Below are positions 34,000 through 47,253 of a stretch of DNA of 64,000 nucleotides, piece after piece; position 1 is the first letter of the stretch, and each line of letters opens with the position of its first letter. The stretch is from positions 3,844,001-3,908,000 of the forward strand of contig JAPNXP010000002.1 of assembly GCA_028753945.1 (NCBI GenBank), in the 5' to 3' direction. The position numbers were made by a program, and so were the translations under genes. Below the pieces are notes generated by a model. The model was not told the origin of the DNA. It searched no databases and saw only the letters and a list, made by a program, of their open reading frames with translations. This stretch comes from Hexactinellida sp. DTS-2022 (Eukaryota > Porifera > Hexactinellida).

Positions 34000-34259
34000 A
34001 GTAACAGTATTTCAATACCAAAATAGTACATTGTAGTGCTGGGGAGGAATTATAGCAAAAATATATGTTAGGGGGTAATATCGTGACATTTGTTGCAAAA
34101 GGTTGGGAACCACTGGGTAAGAGGATGACAATATAATATCCAAAAGTTTAGAAAATTATCAATTGTATATACCATAAATACGGGATTTACCCGTTGTCCG
34201 GGGTATACAACTATATCAAATTCAAGTCTCAATAAAATTGTCAACCAGCTCAAAGTACA

Positions 34260-34745
34260 ATTAATTAGAGGATAGCGTCCAACGGGTATTATATCTAAGC
34301 TAGTATGTTAATCATGAATTTCGCGTCTACAGATTTTAAATAAGAACATTTATTATTGTTGTAAACAAATAGGGAAACAAATTATTAAAAAATATAATGA
34401 ACCTATAAGATAGCTTCCAACGGGGATTATATCTAAAAAAGTATGCTAATCACGAATTTCGCATCTATAAGATATATACTATGAATATTTATTATTTTTG
34501 TTCACAAATAGGCGAATCAAATTCTTCAAAATTCGAAATGAACCTAGAGGATAGCTTCCAAAGGGTATTATAGGTGAACAAGTATCCTAGTCACGAATTT
34601 GCATCCATAAGATTTTTAATAAGAATATTTATGTATGTTCTTCACAAATAGAGGAAACTAATTTTTCAAAATTAAAGATGAACCTAGAGGATAGCTTCCA
34701 ACGGGTATTATAGCTAAACAAGTAAAGGGATTACGAATTTAGACT
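34260..34745. repeat. About 140-bp tandem repeat, 3-4 units
   Basis: The landmark TAGC(G/T)TCCAA recurs at 34273, 34411, 34552 and 34692, spacings 138-141. Each unit holds a CACGAATTTCGC-like word and ACAAATAGG. Single diverged units appear at 33425 and 36360. Confidence 0.85.
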
Positions 34746-35160
34746 CTACGTACAAATTTTTATGTGAACATTTGTTGAACTTGTTATAAAAAGTGGTGAA
34801 TCTATCAAAAACAACTAGACACTATTGCGTTTGAGTTATTCGTCTCGAAGCATCCTGGACCAAAGGCTGGTAATAAGTAAGTAGCAATAAAATGTGATAT
34901 TCTTGACAATTCAAAGGATTTTGGTCGCAAAATGGCAAAAAAATATAATAATAACCTAGATACTGCTATTCTAGTAAATACAAATAGGCTAATAACATCA
35001 TAATTTTCATCTTGATAAGCAAATAATCTTAAATAATATTGTGTAGCAATCTATTAAAAGTATCATATAGTATAATACATAATACAAACTAGTTAGCGCT
35101 AAATTTTGTGACGGTATATATAAATACCATGACCATTGCCATACCTACCAACATATTTGA
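34746..35160. other. No gene; end module near 35038
   Basis: ATTGTGTAGCAATCTATT (35038) resembles the module following the satellite unit at 33650. Nothing else is recognised. Confidence 0.35.
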
Positions 35161-35168
35161 GTCCTATC

Positions 35169-35780
35169 CAGAGGCGGATCCAGACACAAATCTGAGGGGG
35201 GGCAGAGGGGGGGCAGAGACTATTTCAGGGGGGTGTCCCCTCAAATTCCTTAAAAATTTTTCCATTCTAAATCTTAAATATCTCAAATAGTATTAATCCT
35301 TAAAATGTAAATACAATAATATATAGCGAGTGAGTTAGATATATCTGTAATAATACTAAACTAAAGGTATATCATATAATTCACAGAAATACAAACTAAA
35401 TGTTTGGACCAACTAAACACGATGCAATAACTACATAACTAGCTAATAAATAAGTAGCTTGTGGTTGTCTAATATCCTAGTTTTAGAGATCTCAATAACA
35501 GGAGTATTACCCATTGAATAGCCAATATAGGTACCAGATTTTGTGAAGCTATTTGTTCGTCTTATCCGGAAAATCGTATTAACCGTGTTTGTACTAGATA
35601 ACGATGTTCTGCTGTAATTCCTAAAGGAAAAGGTTAAATATTCCCACAGCATTGGTTGTTTTGGTATCTCGCCCCACATCTACTAAGATCCTGCCGGTGG
35701 GCAATAGAAGGGAGGGGGGGCAGCAGGGGGGGCAGTGATAATTTAGGGGGGGCATATGCCCCCCCTTGGATCCGCCACTG
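35169..35780. mobile_element. hAT-type MITE, CAG(A/T)GGCGGATCCA family
   Basis: Ends CAGAGGCGGATCCA and TGGATCCGCCACTG, with an exact 8-bp duplication GTCCTATC (35161-35168, 35781-35788). G-run blocks lie near both ends. No coding region. Confidence 0.9.
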
Positions 35781-35788
35781 GTCCTATC

Positions 35789-37193
35789 TCTGTACGAGGT
35801 TCCAATTTCCTCAAGTATATTAGCCAAAATTAATGGACAACCCAGAAATTTCTCGAACGCTGAAATCGCGAGTATGAGGAATCCATGTACACTTTTATGT
35901 AAGGAATTACAATAACGAGATATTGTTTATGTGCTTAATCAGAATGAATGGCAAGAAATATTATCACGTTATGTATATCTATTAATTACTAGGTATAAGG
36001 ACTAAATTATTCATGTTTTTCCTCAGAGAACAGCCTAATAAAATTTTCATGACCGTTCCCCCACTTCTAAAATTGGCAAAACATCACTGCCTATATCCAT
36101 ATTACTCCTCATGAGACATCCCATTACTTTTAATACCGCAGTTGCTGCATCAACAACTAGGAATCCAACTATAACAAAGAGATGTACAGATAGCTCTTAA
36201 ATGAGATTAGTTTATCTGCCACTAATACTTACTGTGAAATAAACTGTAATTGATTGTTCCTGTAAAACAGCTAATAAATATTATTTGGAGGAAATATTGG
36301 ACAAAACTTTATATTGCTTGTCGAAGCGCGGATACCGCGCTAGTGGTTGAATAAGTAAGAAAGTATGCTGATTCCGAATTTCGCATTTACAAATTACTAT
36401 TGTGGATATTTGTTGTTGTTTAGAAAATATGTAAACATTTTTATGAAAAGGTATTTCCATAGCCATGAAAAATAACTAAGTGCTTATATGATGAATCATT
36501 TTGTGAGGAATAAGGGCGCATAGCGCCCGTTAATTTAAGATGCGTTGCACCGTTTCATGTTAAGGGATATGAGTAAAATGGTTTGGCAGGTATGTATTAA
36601 GTAAAGGAATCAAATGAAGTGTCCTTCCTTGCTTGCAAATTCATGATTACGTCATGAAGAAACTACACATTCTAGAAATAACAGGCAATTTCTAGAATAT
36701 GATTTCACAAAAATGAGGAAATTACATTATTATAATTTTCAAACAATTTTAACATTATGGGTAAACATAATTTCAGAACTCCTCATCACAGTTTATTGTA
36801 CAACGACAAAGTATAATTATCTAACCAGGGGGGCAGGCAGAATAGTATAAATAGTATGGGGTTTTAGACTCATCATATTATTTGGAGGCCCCCCAAATTA
36901 TGAGGCCTGAGGCTTCAGCCTCATTAGGCTCAATGATAACCCGCCACTGTTGCTAATATACAGTGGTTTAATATATAAGAGTGGGTAAGTGTAAATTGCA
37001 GGGGAACCCTCGTCTAATAAGGTAATTATATCTACACAACATTTAGGTAATTATTTCCAATTAATTAGTTTTGATATAGTAATTTGTATTTGTTAGCATT
37101 TGCGCGTCAATTAAACGTACCATTAAAGACTTTGGGATAACGGAAGAGAAAATATTAGAACAATATATACAGTGTTTATTAACAACTGGTTGA
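35789..37193. other. No gene; satellite-family remnant 36360-36570
   Basis: ATGCTGATTCCGAATTTCGC (36365) starts a lone unit of the 140-bp family. It is followed by GTGAGGAATAAGGGCGCATA and the hairpin GGGCGCATAGCGCCC (36514-36528). A G-rich stretch with GGCCCCCC lies near 36830-36950. No frames are recognised. Confidence 0.4.
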
Positions 37194-37197
37194 TTAA

Positions 37198-38955
37198 CGC
37201 TAGTGCACTCGATTTTTTTTTTTTGGTGTCGGAATATAAATTTTGTATCGAATTTTTTCAAATCATAATCTAAGGACTGAGGATGGATCATATGTACCCC
37301 CTGAGAAATTTTTGTCACTTTCTGATACTTATTCTTTGTGTTATAAGCATTCTAAGGCAGCGGCCTACGAATTTCCCCGGATTTCAGAATTAAATGTGGC
37401 GATAAAATTCTTCACTGTCATATATTGAGTCCCAAAATCGAGAAATTCGGACTCTACAGGTCAAAATATTTAGGTTTACGTCAAAAAATTTAGGAATATG
37501 TCAAAGATTAGGAAATTAGGGGCATAAAAGTAGATGAAGGCTATGGCAGTACCTGGTGATCATATATTACTGTGGGACATTGGACTACAGAATAATTCTG
37601 TTATTCTTGATATTAATGTGTAAGCTTCTTATCTATATGTAGCATTTGGTTTCAACACTTTTCCACTAATATATCATGAGTTATGACCAATTTATGACTA
37701 TGGTTTTGTCGTTTTTGTCATATTATCACACCTCAAGGCCCTCAAATATACAATAGTGTATTATATAACTTCAGATTTGTTGATACAAAGATGGAAATAG
37801 CATTTTCGCACAAAATGAGACGTTTTATGGCCCGATCCAATTAATATTCGTTAGGTTATAGACTTTTGAACATCAGAAGGGGGCAAAAAATCTCACATTT
37901 CACACCTGTTGATATTTCAGAAACCCTTTGAGATAAAATGATTATAGCCATCAGAAAATACTGTAAATACCTGACTTTATATACGTTTATAATACATTTT
38001 GGGACCCTAGGTGTCTAAAAAATTTCACATGACCATATATGGTAATTTGATGTGACCAATTTTGATGACGAAGCAAATTTTCTAACTCTTGATCTGTAGA
38101 CAGCAGACACTAGCTCTAAAATTCTAATCACATCATTATACAAATTCTTACTCATTGGATAACCTTTTGGGAATATATGTTGATTCGAATGATGTATTTT
38201 GATTTCAAATGCCCATATATGGTGGTGGCAGAGTGGCAATATCAAATATGTGACAAAAAATCCAACTTCTGAACCAAATGAGATAGAGCTTAGCTCTAAA
38301 TTATTAAAAATGATCTAATTCCATTTCAAATGACATTATCTATTTTATGCAGCTTTGGAACTCCTATAAGTCTTACTTTCACATTCTGGACTCAGCCACT
38401 TCGACACAAAAAAAAACAGGAGAATGTGAAAAGTGGCTCAGGGATAAAATTTTTCATTCAAAAACTAGCTAATTAATTTGTTAAAAAATTTAATAGAGTG
38501 TTGAGAACAAGTAAAAGGAACTTTATGTAGTTTTGATTTTTGATTGACTGTTTTTTGACAAATTTGGGACGCTTTTGTCACCTAATAAATCAAAAAACCA
38601 CTGAATTCTCGTCGTTTTCTGATTATATTGCCATAAAACTATTTTTCAAAATGTAAGAGCTAAAAATGAACACTCCGGATCTCAAGGAGATCATTTAGGT
38701 TGTTTTAAGGTGCAATTCGGTATAATCCAAAATCGTTATGACACCTAGAAAAATTGTTTTCGTATAAAAGATTGGATTATAGGATAATTTTAGATTTTCA
38801 AAAAAAAAATTCATAGAAGTATCGTTGGAGGAAATTTGAAATTGCTAATATGCTCGACATGTACACTCAGAATTATTTAGGGAATTACAGCTTAATTGCG
38901 TTTTTAATCTTGGCTCTATAATACACGCTTTCCATCAAAATCGAGTGCACTAGCG
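37198..38955. mobile_element. TTAA element, family 6
   Basis: Nineteen terminal bases CGCTAGTGCACTCGATTTT match inverted, inside TTAA (37194-37197, 38956-38959). The 1758-base interior includes CATATATGG words and an AGAGCTTAGCTCTA module at 38285, as in R1. No coding region. Confidence 0.85.
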
Positions 38956-38959
38956 TTAA

Positions 38960-39284
38960 GAATTAGGTATGGTAATTGGGATTTAAATAGAAAATTTTGC
39001 CTGGGTAATCCTTTACTCCTGGCTACGCCTATGCGTACGCTATACATTTTCCAATCTTTCAGTCATTTTTTCTAGAATGATCGTTCTATTTTCATCATAT
39101 TACCAGGACTGTTACAAACCACTTCATAACAAATAATTTACAGTTTACATGTACGTGTGTTCATGGCCTACTATAATACGGCTATACATGCTGCCGAATC
39201 ATAGTAGGAAATAAGAGTCCATTGATAAATAGAAATTTATATTTATCTCCATAACTAGTAATGATAGACGTCATAAATGTACTA
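38960..39284. other. Nothing recognised
   Basis: Short AT-rich spacer. Confidence 0.3.
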
Positions 39285-39613
39285 CAGTACACCCTCGCTA
39301 ATCCGAACCCCGCTAATCCGAACCTTCGCTAATCCGAACAGGAATAACCAATATATTCTTCGAATAAATGTAGGAAAAAATCGTCAATTGCAATGGAAGT
39401 ATAAAAATAAGTCTCATGCAAGTGTTTAAGGAGTACACAAGATGTTTAGTGCGGATTAACAAGGTTTGTACAAGTTTGGTTCGGATTATCGAGATTCTCA
39501 TTTATAGATGCCCATAGAAAATGTATTACTTCACTAATCCGAACGAATGTACTAATCAGAACAGAAGTTTTTCGAATCGGAACACCTCTGTTCGGATTAG
39601 CGAGGGTGTACTG
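39285..39613. mobile_element. pogo/Tigger-like MITE, CAGTACACCCTCGCTAATCC
   Basis: About 24 terminal bases match inverted, with TA at 39283-39284 and 39614-39615. CTAATCCGAAC recurs inside. The ends are of the classic Tigger type. A diverged relative is at 53627-53797. Confidence 0.9.
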
Positions 39614-39615
39614 TA

Positions 39616-41050
39616 TAACTATATAGGAACTTGGTATCAAGGTATAGATAGCATCCTTCAGAATTGTGCTATGTCATCATATGATGACGTAATCGATATT
39701 TTGGGTGCGAAGTATCGTGTTTTTATAACCTGCTTTTACCATAGTTAAACTCGTTATAAATGTTCAAGATTGGAACATGATGAAGCCTATAACTAGTTGA
39801 ATAAAATATATCGAAATTATAAATGGAATGTTGACACATTCCTCGTTTGCCGGGGAAATGTATATTTCCTAAAATGAGTCATAACTCAAAAACTATCGAT
39901 TTTATGTGAACTGGGCTAGTTCTGATCTATCCGGAATAGGTAACTTCCTATTCATTGATGATACATAAATTATGCTTAACTTCATTAACCTTTGAGATAA
40001 TGAGATAATTAGCTTAGAAAAAGCAAATAATTTTTCTAAGCTAGCAACTGGGGTTACGATTTTTGATTACAAATTTTTGACACATCTTTAACACCTTTCA
40101 AAATTTGTCTGGTCCATAACTCAAAAAATATTTTACTAAACCCCCAAATTTTATTTCACATTTGGATTCACCATAAAATTATGCGTCTGATGGGAGAAGA
40201 AAACTTTTAATAAAGAGTTTTATTTCTGCCATAAATGGTGGTTGAAATTTCTTTGTTTACTCACACTTCGATTTCAGTAAAACTGTAAAATCTAATTCCA
40301 TTGTTTCAACTTGTAATAATTATATTGATTCAACTTGTGAGATCGAGTAGGCTTCTATTTTCTAATTGAATCCTAAGATTTTACATTCAACAACAACGAC
40401 AGATTAAGTGATTATATTTATTTCTGCGAGAATATTCTTGCACTGTTAATAGACTGACGTAATTAATTATAATTAATTCAGTCAGTATATGACTTATATA
40501 GATGCTTCCAATTTGTGTATTAGGGGTTATCGAGTGTGCGGAATTGAAATTTGATAACCAAATTAATTAATTAATTATTTATGACAAAATAATTTAACTT
40601 AATAATTGTAAGTTGACATTGAAATTGGTGTTATATTATAAATAATATTAATAATTATTTATACTAATTAATTTAATATCATAAATCTCAGAATTCAAAT
40701 AAGATAGAAACAAACTTCCAATTTATCAATTGATCCTTATGCCACGTAACACCTCTACAAATGGGTATTGACACCTTGAGGTGATGATGACATCGTAAAA
40801 AAAATGTGTTTTACAATTTTGTTTATTCGATATATAAAATGGGTTAGTTGAAGTTGGGTGATGACCCAACACTCACATAAAAAATGTTGAGTCATCAGCT
40901 ATTATATTCTAGTCAAACTTGAATATCTCTAAAATGAAGTGATCTAAATGGAAACTTCCGCCACTCTAAGGGTCGATGTCTTCTGTAACACCTTTTGAAA
41001 TATTTTAACACCTTCATAGTGATGATGACATGGCGAAAAAAAAATCCAAA
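39616..41050. other. No gene seen
   Basis: ACACCTT..GTGATGATGACAT occurs twice (about 40770 and 41012), and GTTGGGTGATGACCCAAC is a small palindrome at 40852. No domain is recognised. Confidence 0.3.
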
Positions 41051-41151
41051 ATTGCAGCTGTGCTGACAGCATGTCCCATTGGAGGCACTATCAATGAACC
41101 ACCACCAAAATATAGTGCCACCAAAGGAACATGCGTCGGCACAGCTGCAAT
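41051..41151. repeat. Imperfect 41-bp-arm palindrome
   Basis: ATTGCAGCTGTGCTGACAGC at the left is mirrored by CGGCACAGCTGCAAT at the right, with a loop of about 20 bases. It is probably a tiny foldback element; no flanking duplication was identified. Confidence 0.6.
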
Positions 41152-41400
41152 TTCTTTTTGTTATGCCCAATATGCACGAATCGACAAATAGGATTTTAAG
41201 CAATCGTATAAAATCATTGAAAGCGAGATAAGTGTATTGATGACTCCTATTACTAAAAATTACAATATTGTTGAATCTTTTTTAAGTTCTCAGTACACAG
41301 TCCACCGCAGTGGCAAGGTGCTGTATACAGGAGAGCTACCTTTAGGCTGTTACACTGTTTTCCGCAACCTTTCTTGCAACCACACCGCAGCAGTTCTCTA

Positions 41401-42783
41401 CACTAACCAGCCAAAAGTATATGAACAATTGGAATTTTATTGCAGACACAATAGTCGTCCGGTAACTTATTAACGGCTGTTTAAACTACTCTGAAATGAT
41501 TATAAATATCTTGCTATAGTTATAAATTACATAATATTTTGAATTGACGTCATTATGGTCAATATCCATCAAGTGGCATAAGTGTATCTGCCACGTGGCA
41601 CAAGTGGCACAAATCGGAATGTGACTGTATTTCAGTAGAAAATGAACATAATGATTTGAAATTATGCACCCAGAGTAATTCGACCATGTGGAATTGAAAT
41701 CTGCAGTTCAGAACTTCTATATTCTCATTACATCTTTATGATCAGAAATTATATATTTAATTAGCTAATTATATAGTTAATGAGTTTAACACCTCCATAT
41801 AAATGTAAATTCAAAATATTTGCTATTTTATTATACTTTAAATCAGGGTTGCCAATCAAATCCAATCGAGAGAACTTATCGATTATCGATTGCTGAATTT
41901 TGTATCGATTGGATTATTGATTGGATTGCCCAAAGTTTTCATCGATTGGATAATTATTGACGGATTTATCGATTATCGATTTTTTATCGATTTTTCGATT
42001 TTACGAGTAGGGCGAATAATATTAGTATATTTATTTGTTTGGACGAATAAGCATGAAAAACATGCCAAAATTATGGCTAATGAATTAAACACCTCCATAA
42101 AAATGTGAATTCAAAATTTTCGCTGTTTGTTTATACTTCATATACGGTATTGTTTTATGTAAATATCTATATTGAAGCATCTATAGATGTTATTATGCTG
42201 CTCTAAACTTTAAATGTATAAATTCATAATATTGTTGTTCAAATTCTTTTGCCTGGGTTCGGTAGGGCCATATTTCTTACTCAAGGTGACAAGATAAACA
42301 ACCCTCAATAAATATTCTTTAAATTATAATAATTTATACACAATCGATGGATAATCAATGCATAATTGATGGGAAATCGATAAATAATCGACAAATAATC
42401 GGTAGAAAATCGACAAATAATCGACAAATAATCGATAGATATTTTTAAATAATCGATAAATAATCGATAGAAAATCGATAAATAATTGATAGAAAATAGA
42501 CAAATAATTGATAGAAAATCGATATATAATCGATAAATAATCGATGATTTTATCGATTATCGATTGGATTGGATTGTCAGATCATATCATCGATTGGATT
42601 GGTTATCGATATCGATTTTCCAAAATTTACATCGATTGGATTGGATTGGATTGGCAACCCTGCTTTAAATATCGTATTAGGTATATAGCAGTGTTGATGA
42701 ATCCATCAATGCTATTATGCTGCTATGAGCTTGAATATATGAATACAAATTATTGCTGTTCAAATACTTTTGGCCGGTCAGTG
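41401..42783. mobile_element. Tc1/mariner-type MITE, CACTAACCAGCCAAAAGTAT
   Basis: About 20 terminal bases are inverted, with TA at 41399-41400 and 42784-42785. It splits the C-terminal coding end of the GCDTVS-family gene. Without the nested hAT element and its target copy it is 556 bases, against 565 for the copy at 59403-59967. Confidence 0.9.
41844..42662. mobile_element. hAT-type MITE with ATCGAT array
   Basis: Ends CAGGGTTGCCAATC and GATTGGCAACCCTG, with an exact 8-bp duplication CTTTAAAT (41836-41843, 42663-42670). Much of it is AATCGATAAATAATCGA-type repeats (about 42350-42560) and TCGATTGGATTGG at both ends. Confidence 0.92.
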
Positions 42784-43862
42784 TACTAACCTTCGTAGTT
42801 TCCGGAAGAGTTGTCCAGCATATTTCTCAGCCGCCTGATTCCTTACTTTTCCACCCCATTCACTCGGAAGTGGAATCTTTGGGTCTGCAACCATTGCTTG
42901 GGCCCTGCACGCTTTGTGTGCTGTATGAGAGCTTCTTTTGTCGGGGGAAGCCCTTCTATTGATCTCCTTTCTGTGTGAAGAGCTGCTTTCGTACTTGATT
43001 GATACATTGCAGGCTGCAGGTGCGGTCGTAAATTAATACTAGAAATCGCACCAATGGTTTAATAACACTCTCTATGGATTCTGGGTTAGCAATCAACGAA
43101 CATAATATTGGTATGACCTCGACGTAGACTTTCCATCTGTCCCACGTTGTCTTTTTTCCCCTTACTGCAAAACATGATACTGTATCGCAGCCTGTGAATG
43201 CATGGAACATTGGCAGAGCCATACACCGATCAGGCCGCAAAGCTATAGCCATCACATGAGCTGCTAAGTAACGGAAGCTTTTTCCAGGACCAAAAGCGAT
43301 CCATATTTCAGCTTTCTTGAGACGCTGGGCTTATGTCAATGCCAATACTACCACATCTGTGTCAACTATGCGTATTGATACTTTGATATTCCATTCTTTC
43401 ACAGCATCTTCCAGATGTAGAATGATCCTTGTGCCTGCCTCTTCATGTGTGCATGGAGCTAGCCTTGAGATATCTTTTGTAAGATTACAAAGTACCTATA
43501 TGTGATGTGTGCTGATTATCTGTTTTTCGCATGTCAATGGATTATATAGAAGTTGCTAGGAAAGAGAAAAGCTCAACTATATTTTCATCAATGCGCAGAA
43601 ACTCTTGCCAGTTTCTAGCAACTAAACTTGAAGGCTCCACACGTTTCCGAACACCATTCCCCCTCTTTCTTCGTGTTTCGTCCATTAAGCAGTCGGGTTT
43701 GTACTCGTCCAAAACAATGTCGACTCGGCTTGCATATTGCAACTTGGACTACATGTATGGCAGGAAAACTTGTTTTGCGTAATCCGAGAAAGTCTTTGCA
43801 GAAGCAGGAAGTAGAATATTCACAATAACAGATCCATCAAAAATAATAACTTGTACACTGGG

Positions 43863-44150
43863 CAGTGGCGTAGCCAGCTCTAGACTTGTGGTGGTGCGTC
43901 GGTGGTGCATGGGCTCATCTCGATGATGCGTCGGTGGTGTATGGGATCCTCGCGGTGGTACGTCGGTGGTGATGGGCTCATCTCGGTGGTGCACGGGGTT
44001 GTCTTTTCTACCCTCACGGCCTCTATATCCCAAAAAATCCTTTGCAATTCATAAAGAAAAAATCAATTTGCGAACGAAGTATAATCGGACCGGTGATAGG
44101 CGAATTAAGGAGATTGCCCCTTCGATCGGACCAAAAATTAAAAATTGATC
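43863..44150. mobile_element. hAT-type terminus, partner not found
   Basis: CAGTGGCGTAGCCAGC begins at 43863 exactly where the gene's coding sequence stops. It is followed by GGTGGTGCGTCGGTGGTGCA-type direct repeats to about 44000. The opposite end and target copy were not identified, so the right limit is a guess. Confidence 0.55.
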
Positions 44151-44182
44151 AAATATGGGTTGTATCTGTGTAATTATACATA

Positions 44183-44441
44183 CCGTATTTCCTTGAATAG
44201 TAGCCCCCCCTCGAATAATCGCCCCCTTGAATAATCGCCCCCCCAAAATTGGTCCTAATTATTTTTTGACACCACCTAGAATAACCGTTGATAGCAAATA
44301 ATCGCCTCCCTACAATTATTGACTCTCTCCAATGATTATATTTCACAAATATTCGCCATTCTCGAAAATCGTAACATTTTCTTGGGCCAAAATGGGGCTT
44401 GAAATCAATAATCGCCCCGGCTACTATTCAAGGCAATACGG
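44183..44441. mobile_element. MITE, CCGTATT(T/G)CCTTGAATAGTA
   Basis: Inverted ends of about 24 bases lie between TA dinucleotides (44181-44182, 44442-44443). The interior repeats AATAATCGCCCCC. Confidence 0.78.
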
Positions 44442-45178
44442 TATATGTGTACACCTCTCGAATATGAAGTAAAATTTGAACCCGATAATTTTTGTGACGT
44501 GAGTCAATTTTTGGTTGACGAAAGTCCTCAGAAGTGGGTTAGTGTCGTCATCTTGTCCAAAAAAGATTTTTCCCTCAAAAGATGGTCGTTGCCCAGTCTT
44601 ATCTCAAAAAATATAAAAGATAGAGACTCAAAATCAATTGCAAAGTTGCTCCTTATCGTATGTAGAGTAAGATAGTAGTCTTATAACACACATTTTATAG
44701 ATATAGAAATTGATAATAATTTAGTTAGTGAAATTGGCCAACAATATTACACATATTTTGAAAAATCTTCATAAAAAATGAATTAATTAAAAATTCAACA
44801 AAAGATTACTAATGTCATTCAATCATATACTATTATAGTTGAAATACAACCTCAAATAAGTTAGTTGTTTACTGTTGAATTGATATCAATGGGCAACGGC
44901 TATATGGATTCATAAAGGATAAATTATATTATAGTAAATAACTCTTTAATAATGCAAGGAAAATCAATTCTATTTTCCAGGTAAACTACTACTACATAGT
45001 ACAGTACAAAAACGCTATCAAACTTGAAGTCAATTAACATTTTTCTTTCAAGGGGATATATCCTTAAGTAGTAAGTATTAATTCCCAAATCATCACTTGT
45101 AGTGATTGAAATTACCACTTAAAAATATCCTTAATAGAAATGAACACTTAAAAATAAAATGAGTTAAAACTCATATCT
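44442..45178. other. Nothing recognised
   Basis: AT-rich; it lies between insertions in the GCDTVS-family gene region and may be part of an unidentified element. Confidence 0.3.
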
Positions 45179-45186
45179 GTCCTCAG

Positions 45187-46303
45187 CAGGGACATCGCCA
45201 CGGGGGGACATAGGGGGCAATGCCCCCCCTTGGTAAATATATTGGACTATTTTATTCCTCTGATTCATTGATGCTTTTGTATTCAATTTAATGAGTTCAC
45301 ACTTTCCAATCCATTTGAGTCATATCCCTGTCCGAGGCTCCGATTTTCCCCTGTAGATTGGTCAAGATACCTAGACACCTTAAAAAAATTCCTCGCTCGC
45401 TTCGCTCCCTCGTCTTAAATGTAAATCTACACTTAGACTAAATGTATTAAACTAACCAAAACATTTTATTATGTATGTCAAGATATACATACGATAATGT
45501 TATTTATTCTTATTAAGTTTGACATTGATCAATTTAATCACTTATGAACGCAGAAAATATAACAATATATATTTTGTACAGAGAATCCATGCACGCTTGA
45601 ATAGGGTATTAATTTATAATGCTAGATTTAGGGTAGGAATTTTAGGTATTATTCGACAAACAATCTATAATTTATCCAAACTAGTAATCCATATACCAAT
45701 TTATTACATCCCTGTAAGCCTGGACAGAACTTTCAAAATGGTTGAAATCCCTGTACAGTTGAAAGGAATGGACTGTTGGCAATCTAGATGCGTCTTGTAG
45801 GTTATTACTAGTTATTTTGGCAACTTTGGTTCTAACTTCTAATCAACTGTTTTACAAACCCATTATACCTATTACTTTAGACCTGTTACCTGTCAAAATT
45901 GACTTTTACTGTCATTATAGCTACAGTCGAAATCGGGGTTTTTTGCCACGGGTTTTTTTGCTTATTGGGTTTTTTTGCCTCCTTTTGTCGTGCAATAATG
46001 TGATATCTTAATGTGTTTTCCAACGGGTTTTTTTGACACCTTTTGTCGTGCATTTTGGGGGGCAAAAAACCCGATTTCGACTGCAGTAATTAAGCTGTAT
46101 TTTTTGCTGGAGTGCAAAATTCTTGTTAATGTGCTGATTTTTGTAGGCTACTTTTCATACTTTGCTGGACATTAAACTAGAAAGCTTCATCTTTATCGCA
46201 TAGTTTTGGTAACGTCAACTGCTAGATTTAACACAAATATAATGTATCCCCACTGGCAATTTCAATGCCCCCACCTAGGTGAAATATCCTGACAACGTCC
46301 CTG
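45187..46303. mobile_element. hAT-type element, CAGGGAC ends
   Basis: CAGGGACATCGCCA and its imperfect inverse TGACAACGTCCCTG bound it. GTCCTCAG is duplicated exactly (45179-45186, 46304-46311). It contains CTCGCTCGCTTCGCTCCCTCG near 45393 and a nested mini-MITE at 45924. No transposase. Confidence 0.85.
45924..46083. mobile_element. pogo/Tigger-like mini-MITE
   Basis: CAGTCGAAATCGGGGTTTTT and its inverse bound 160 bases; TA lies at the left and CA at the right. GGGTTTTTTTGC-type words repeat inside. It is related to 13784-13887. Confidence 0.78.
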
Positions 46304-47253
46304 GTCCTCAGCAAGAAATTAATGGATTTGCGATAGAAGCAAAATCTTAGACGATAATATCCTGCTTATCCCAAGAAAAGTTACTTCTTTTGGACTTGAG
46401 GATGAGGCCATTAAATAATCGATTCATTCTACGTTAGATTGATCTGGAGCAATTCCCAAACTCGAAAACGTATGCCCGAGATCTGAAACTTTAGTCCTCC
46501 CAATTTGGCATTTTTAACCCTGCAGAGTTGTATACACTATTTTTGAAATGGAATCGAGATATAATTTTTATGGACTGTACATGAACTTTTGTAATATCTC
46601 CTCGACTTTTCTGCGTAGTTAAAGAGAGGAAAATTGTTATTCTTGATGGGAGCTGAAATGTGTTTTGTTTGATTGACAAGCCGATCAATAACATAGGTGT
46701 CATACTGCTCTTCTCCTAATTTCTCAATTTACGCACAGTGTTAATAACGGCTGGATTAGCAAGATCTCTACTATCTAGTACAAGAATTCGCTTCCGTTCT
46801 CAGTGAACTGGTTTTTCATTTCTTCTATGGTATTTGCTAGACTTTTCACATCTCGTGCAAACGCCAATTGTACATGTTTAGGATCCTCGTGATGTCTCAT
46901 ATCATATGTTCTTCTAGTGTCAGTTGCTGCTTCAAACTCTCCAATAAGTCTGGAAATCTCAGGTCCAGACACCATCCAGCGTCGCAGAGCAGCAGGGTTC
47001 CCAGTTAGTCCTACGGCTCCACCATCATCTTTCACAAAAGCATTGTTTTACTCGTGGGCATAGTCAATGGCAATAGCGGAAAATCTGCGTATTGTCTTCT
47101 TGACAACAAAATCCCCTTTGAGGAACTCGGAAAACACAGTAGGATAAACGTCCTTTAGTGTAACCATGTCCCGAAGATGAACAGAGATCCATCTAGCGTA
47201 ATGAGTATAGTCCAAGACGAAAAACCAGGGAACCATCTTGGTGAGAGCGTCTA

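Larger units (their letters stand above)
33244..34115. mobile_element. hAT-type element, CAGTGGTTCCCAACCT family
   Basis: Sixteen terminal bases match inverted. GGTAAGAG is duplicated exactly (33236-33243, 34116-34123). It contains a Helitron-like stretch from 33325 and a smaller hAT-like element at 33836-33999. No transposase. Confidence 0.9.

Noticed and set aside
34260..34745. CRISPR-like array
   Set aside because: Unit length of 140 with no unique spacers; a plain tandem repeat in a eukaryotic context.
43749..44033. His/Thr/Pro-rich N-terminal extension of the SVQVIIFDG frame
   Set aside because: Everything before SVQV is translated from the hAT terminus and its GGTGGTGC repeats.
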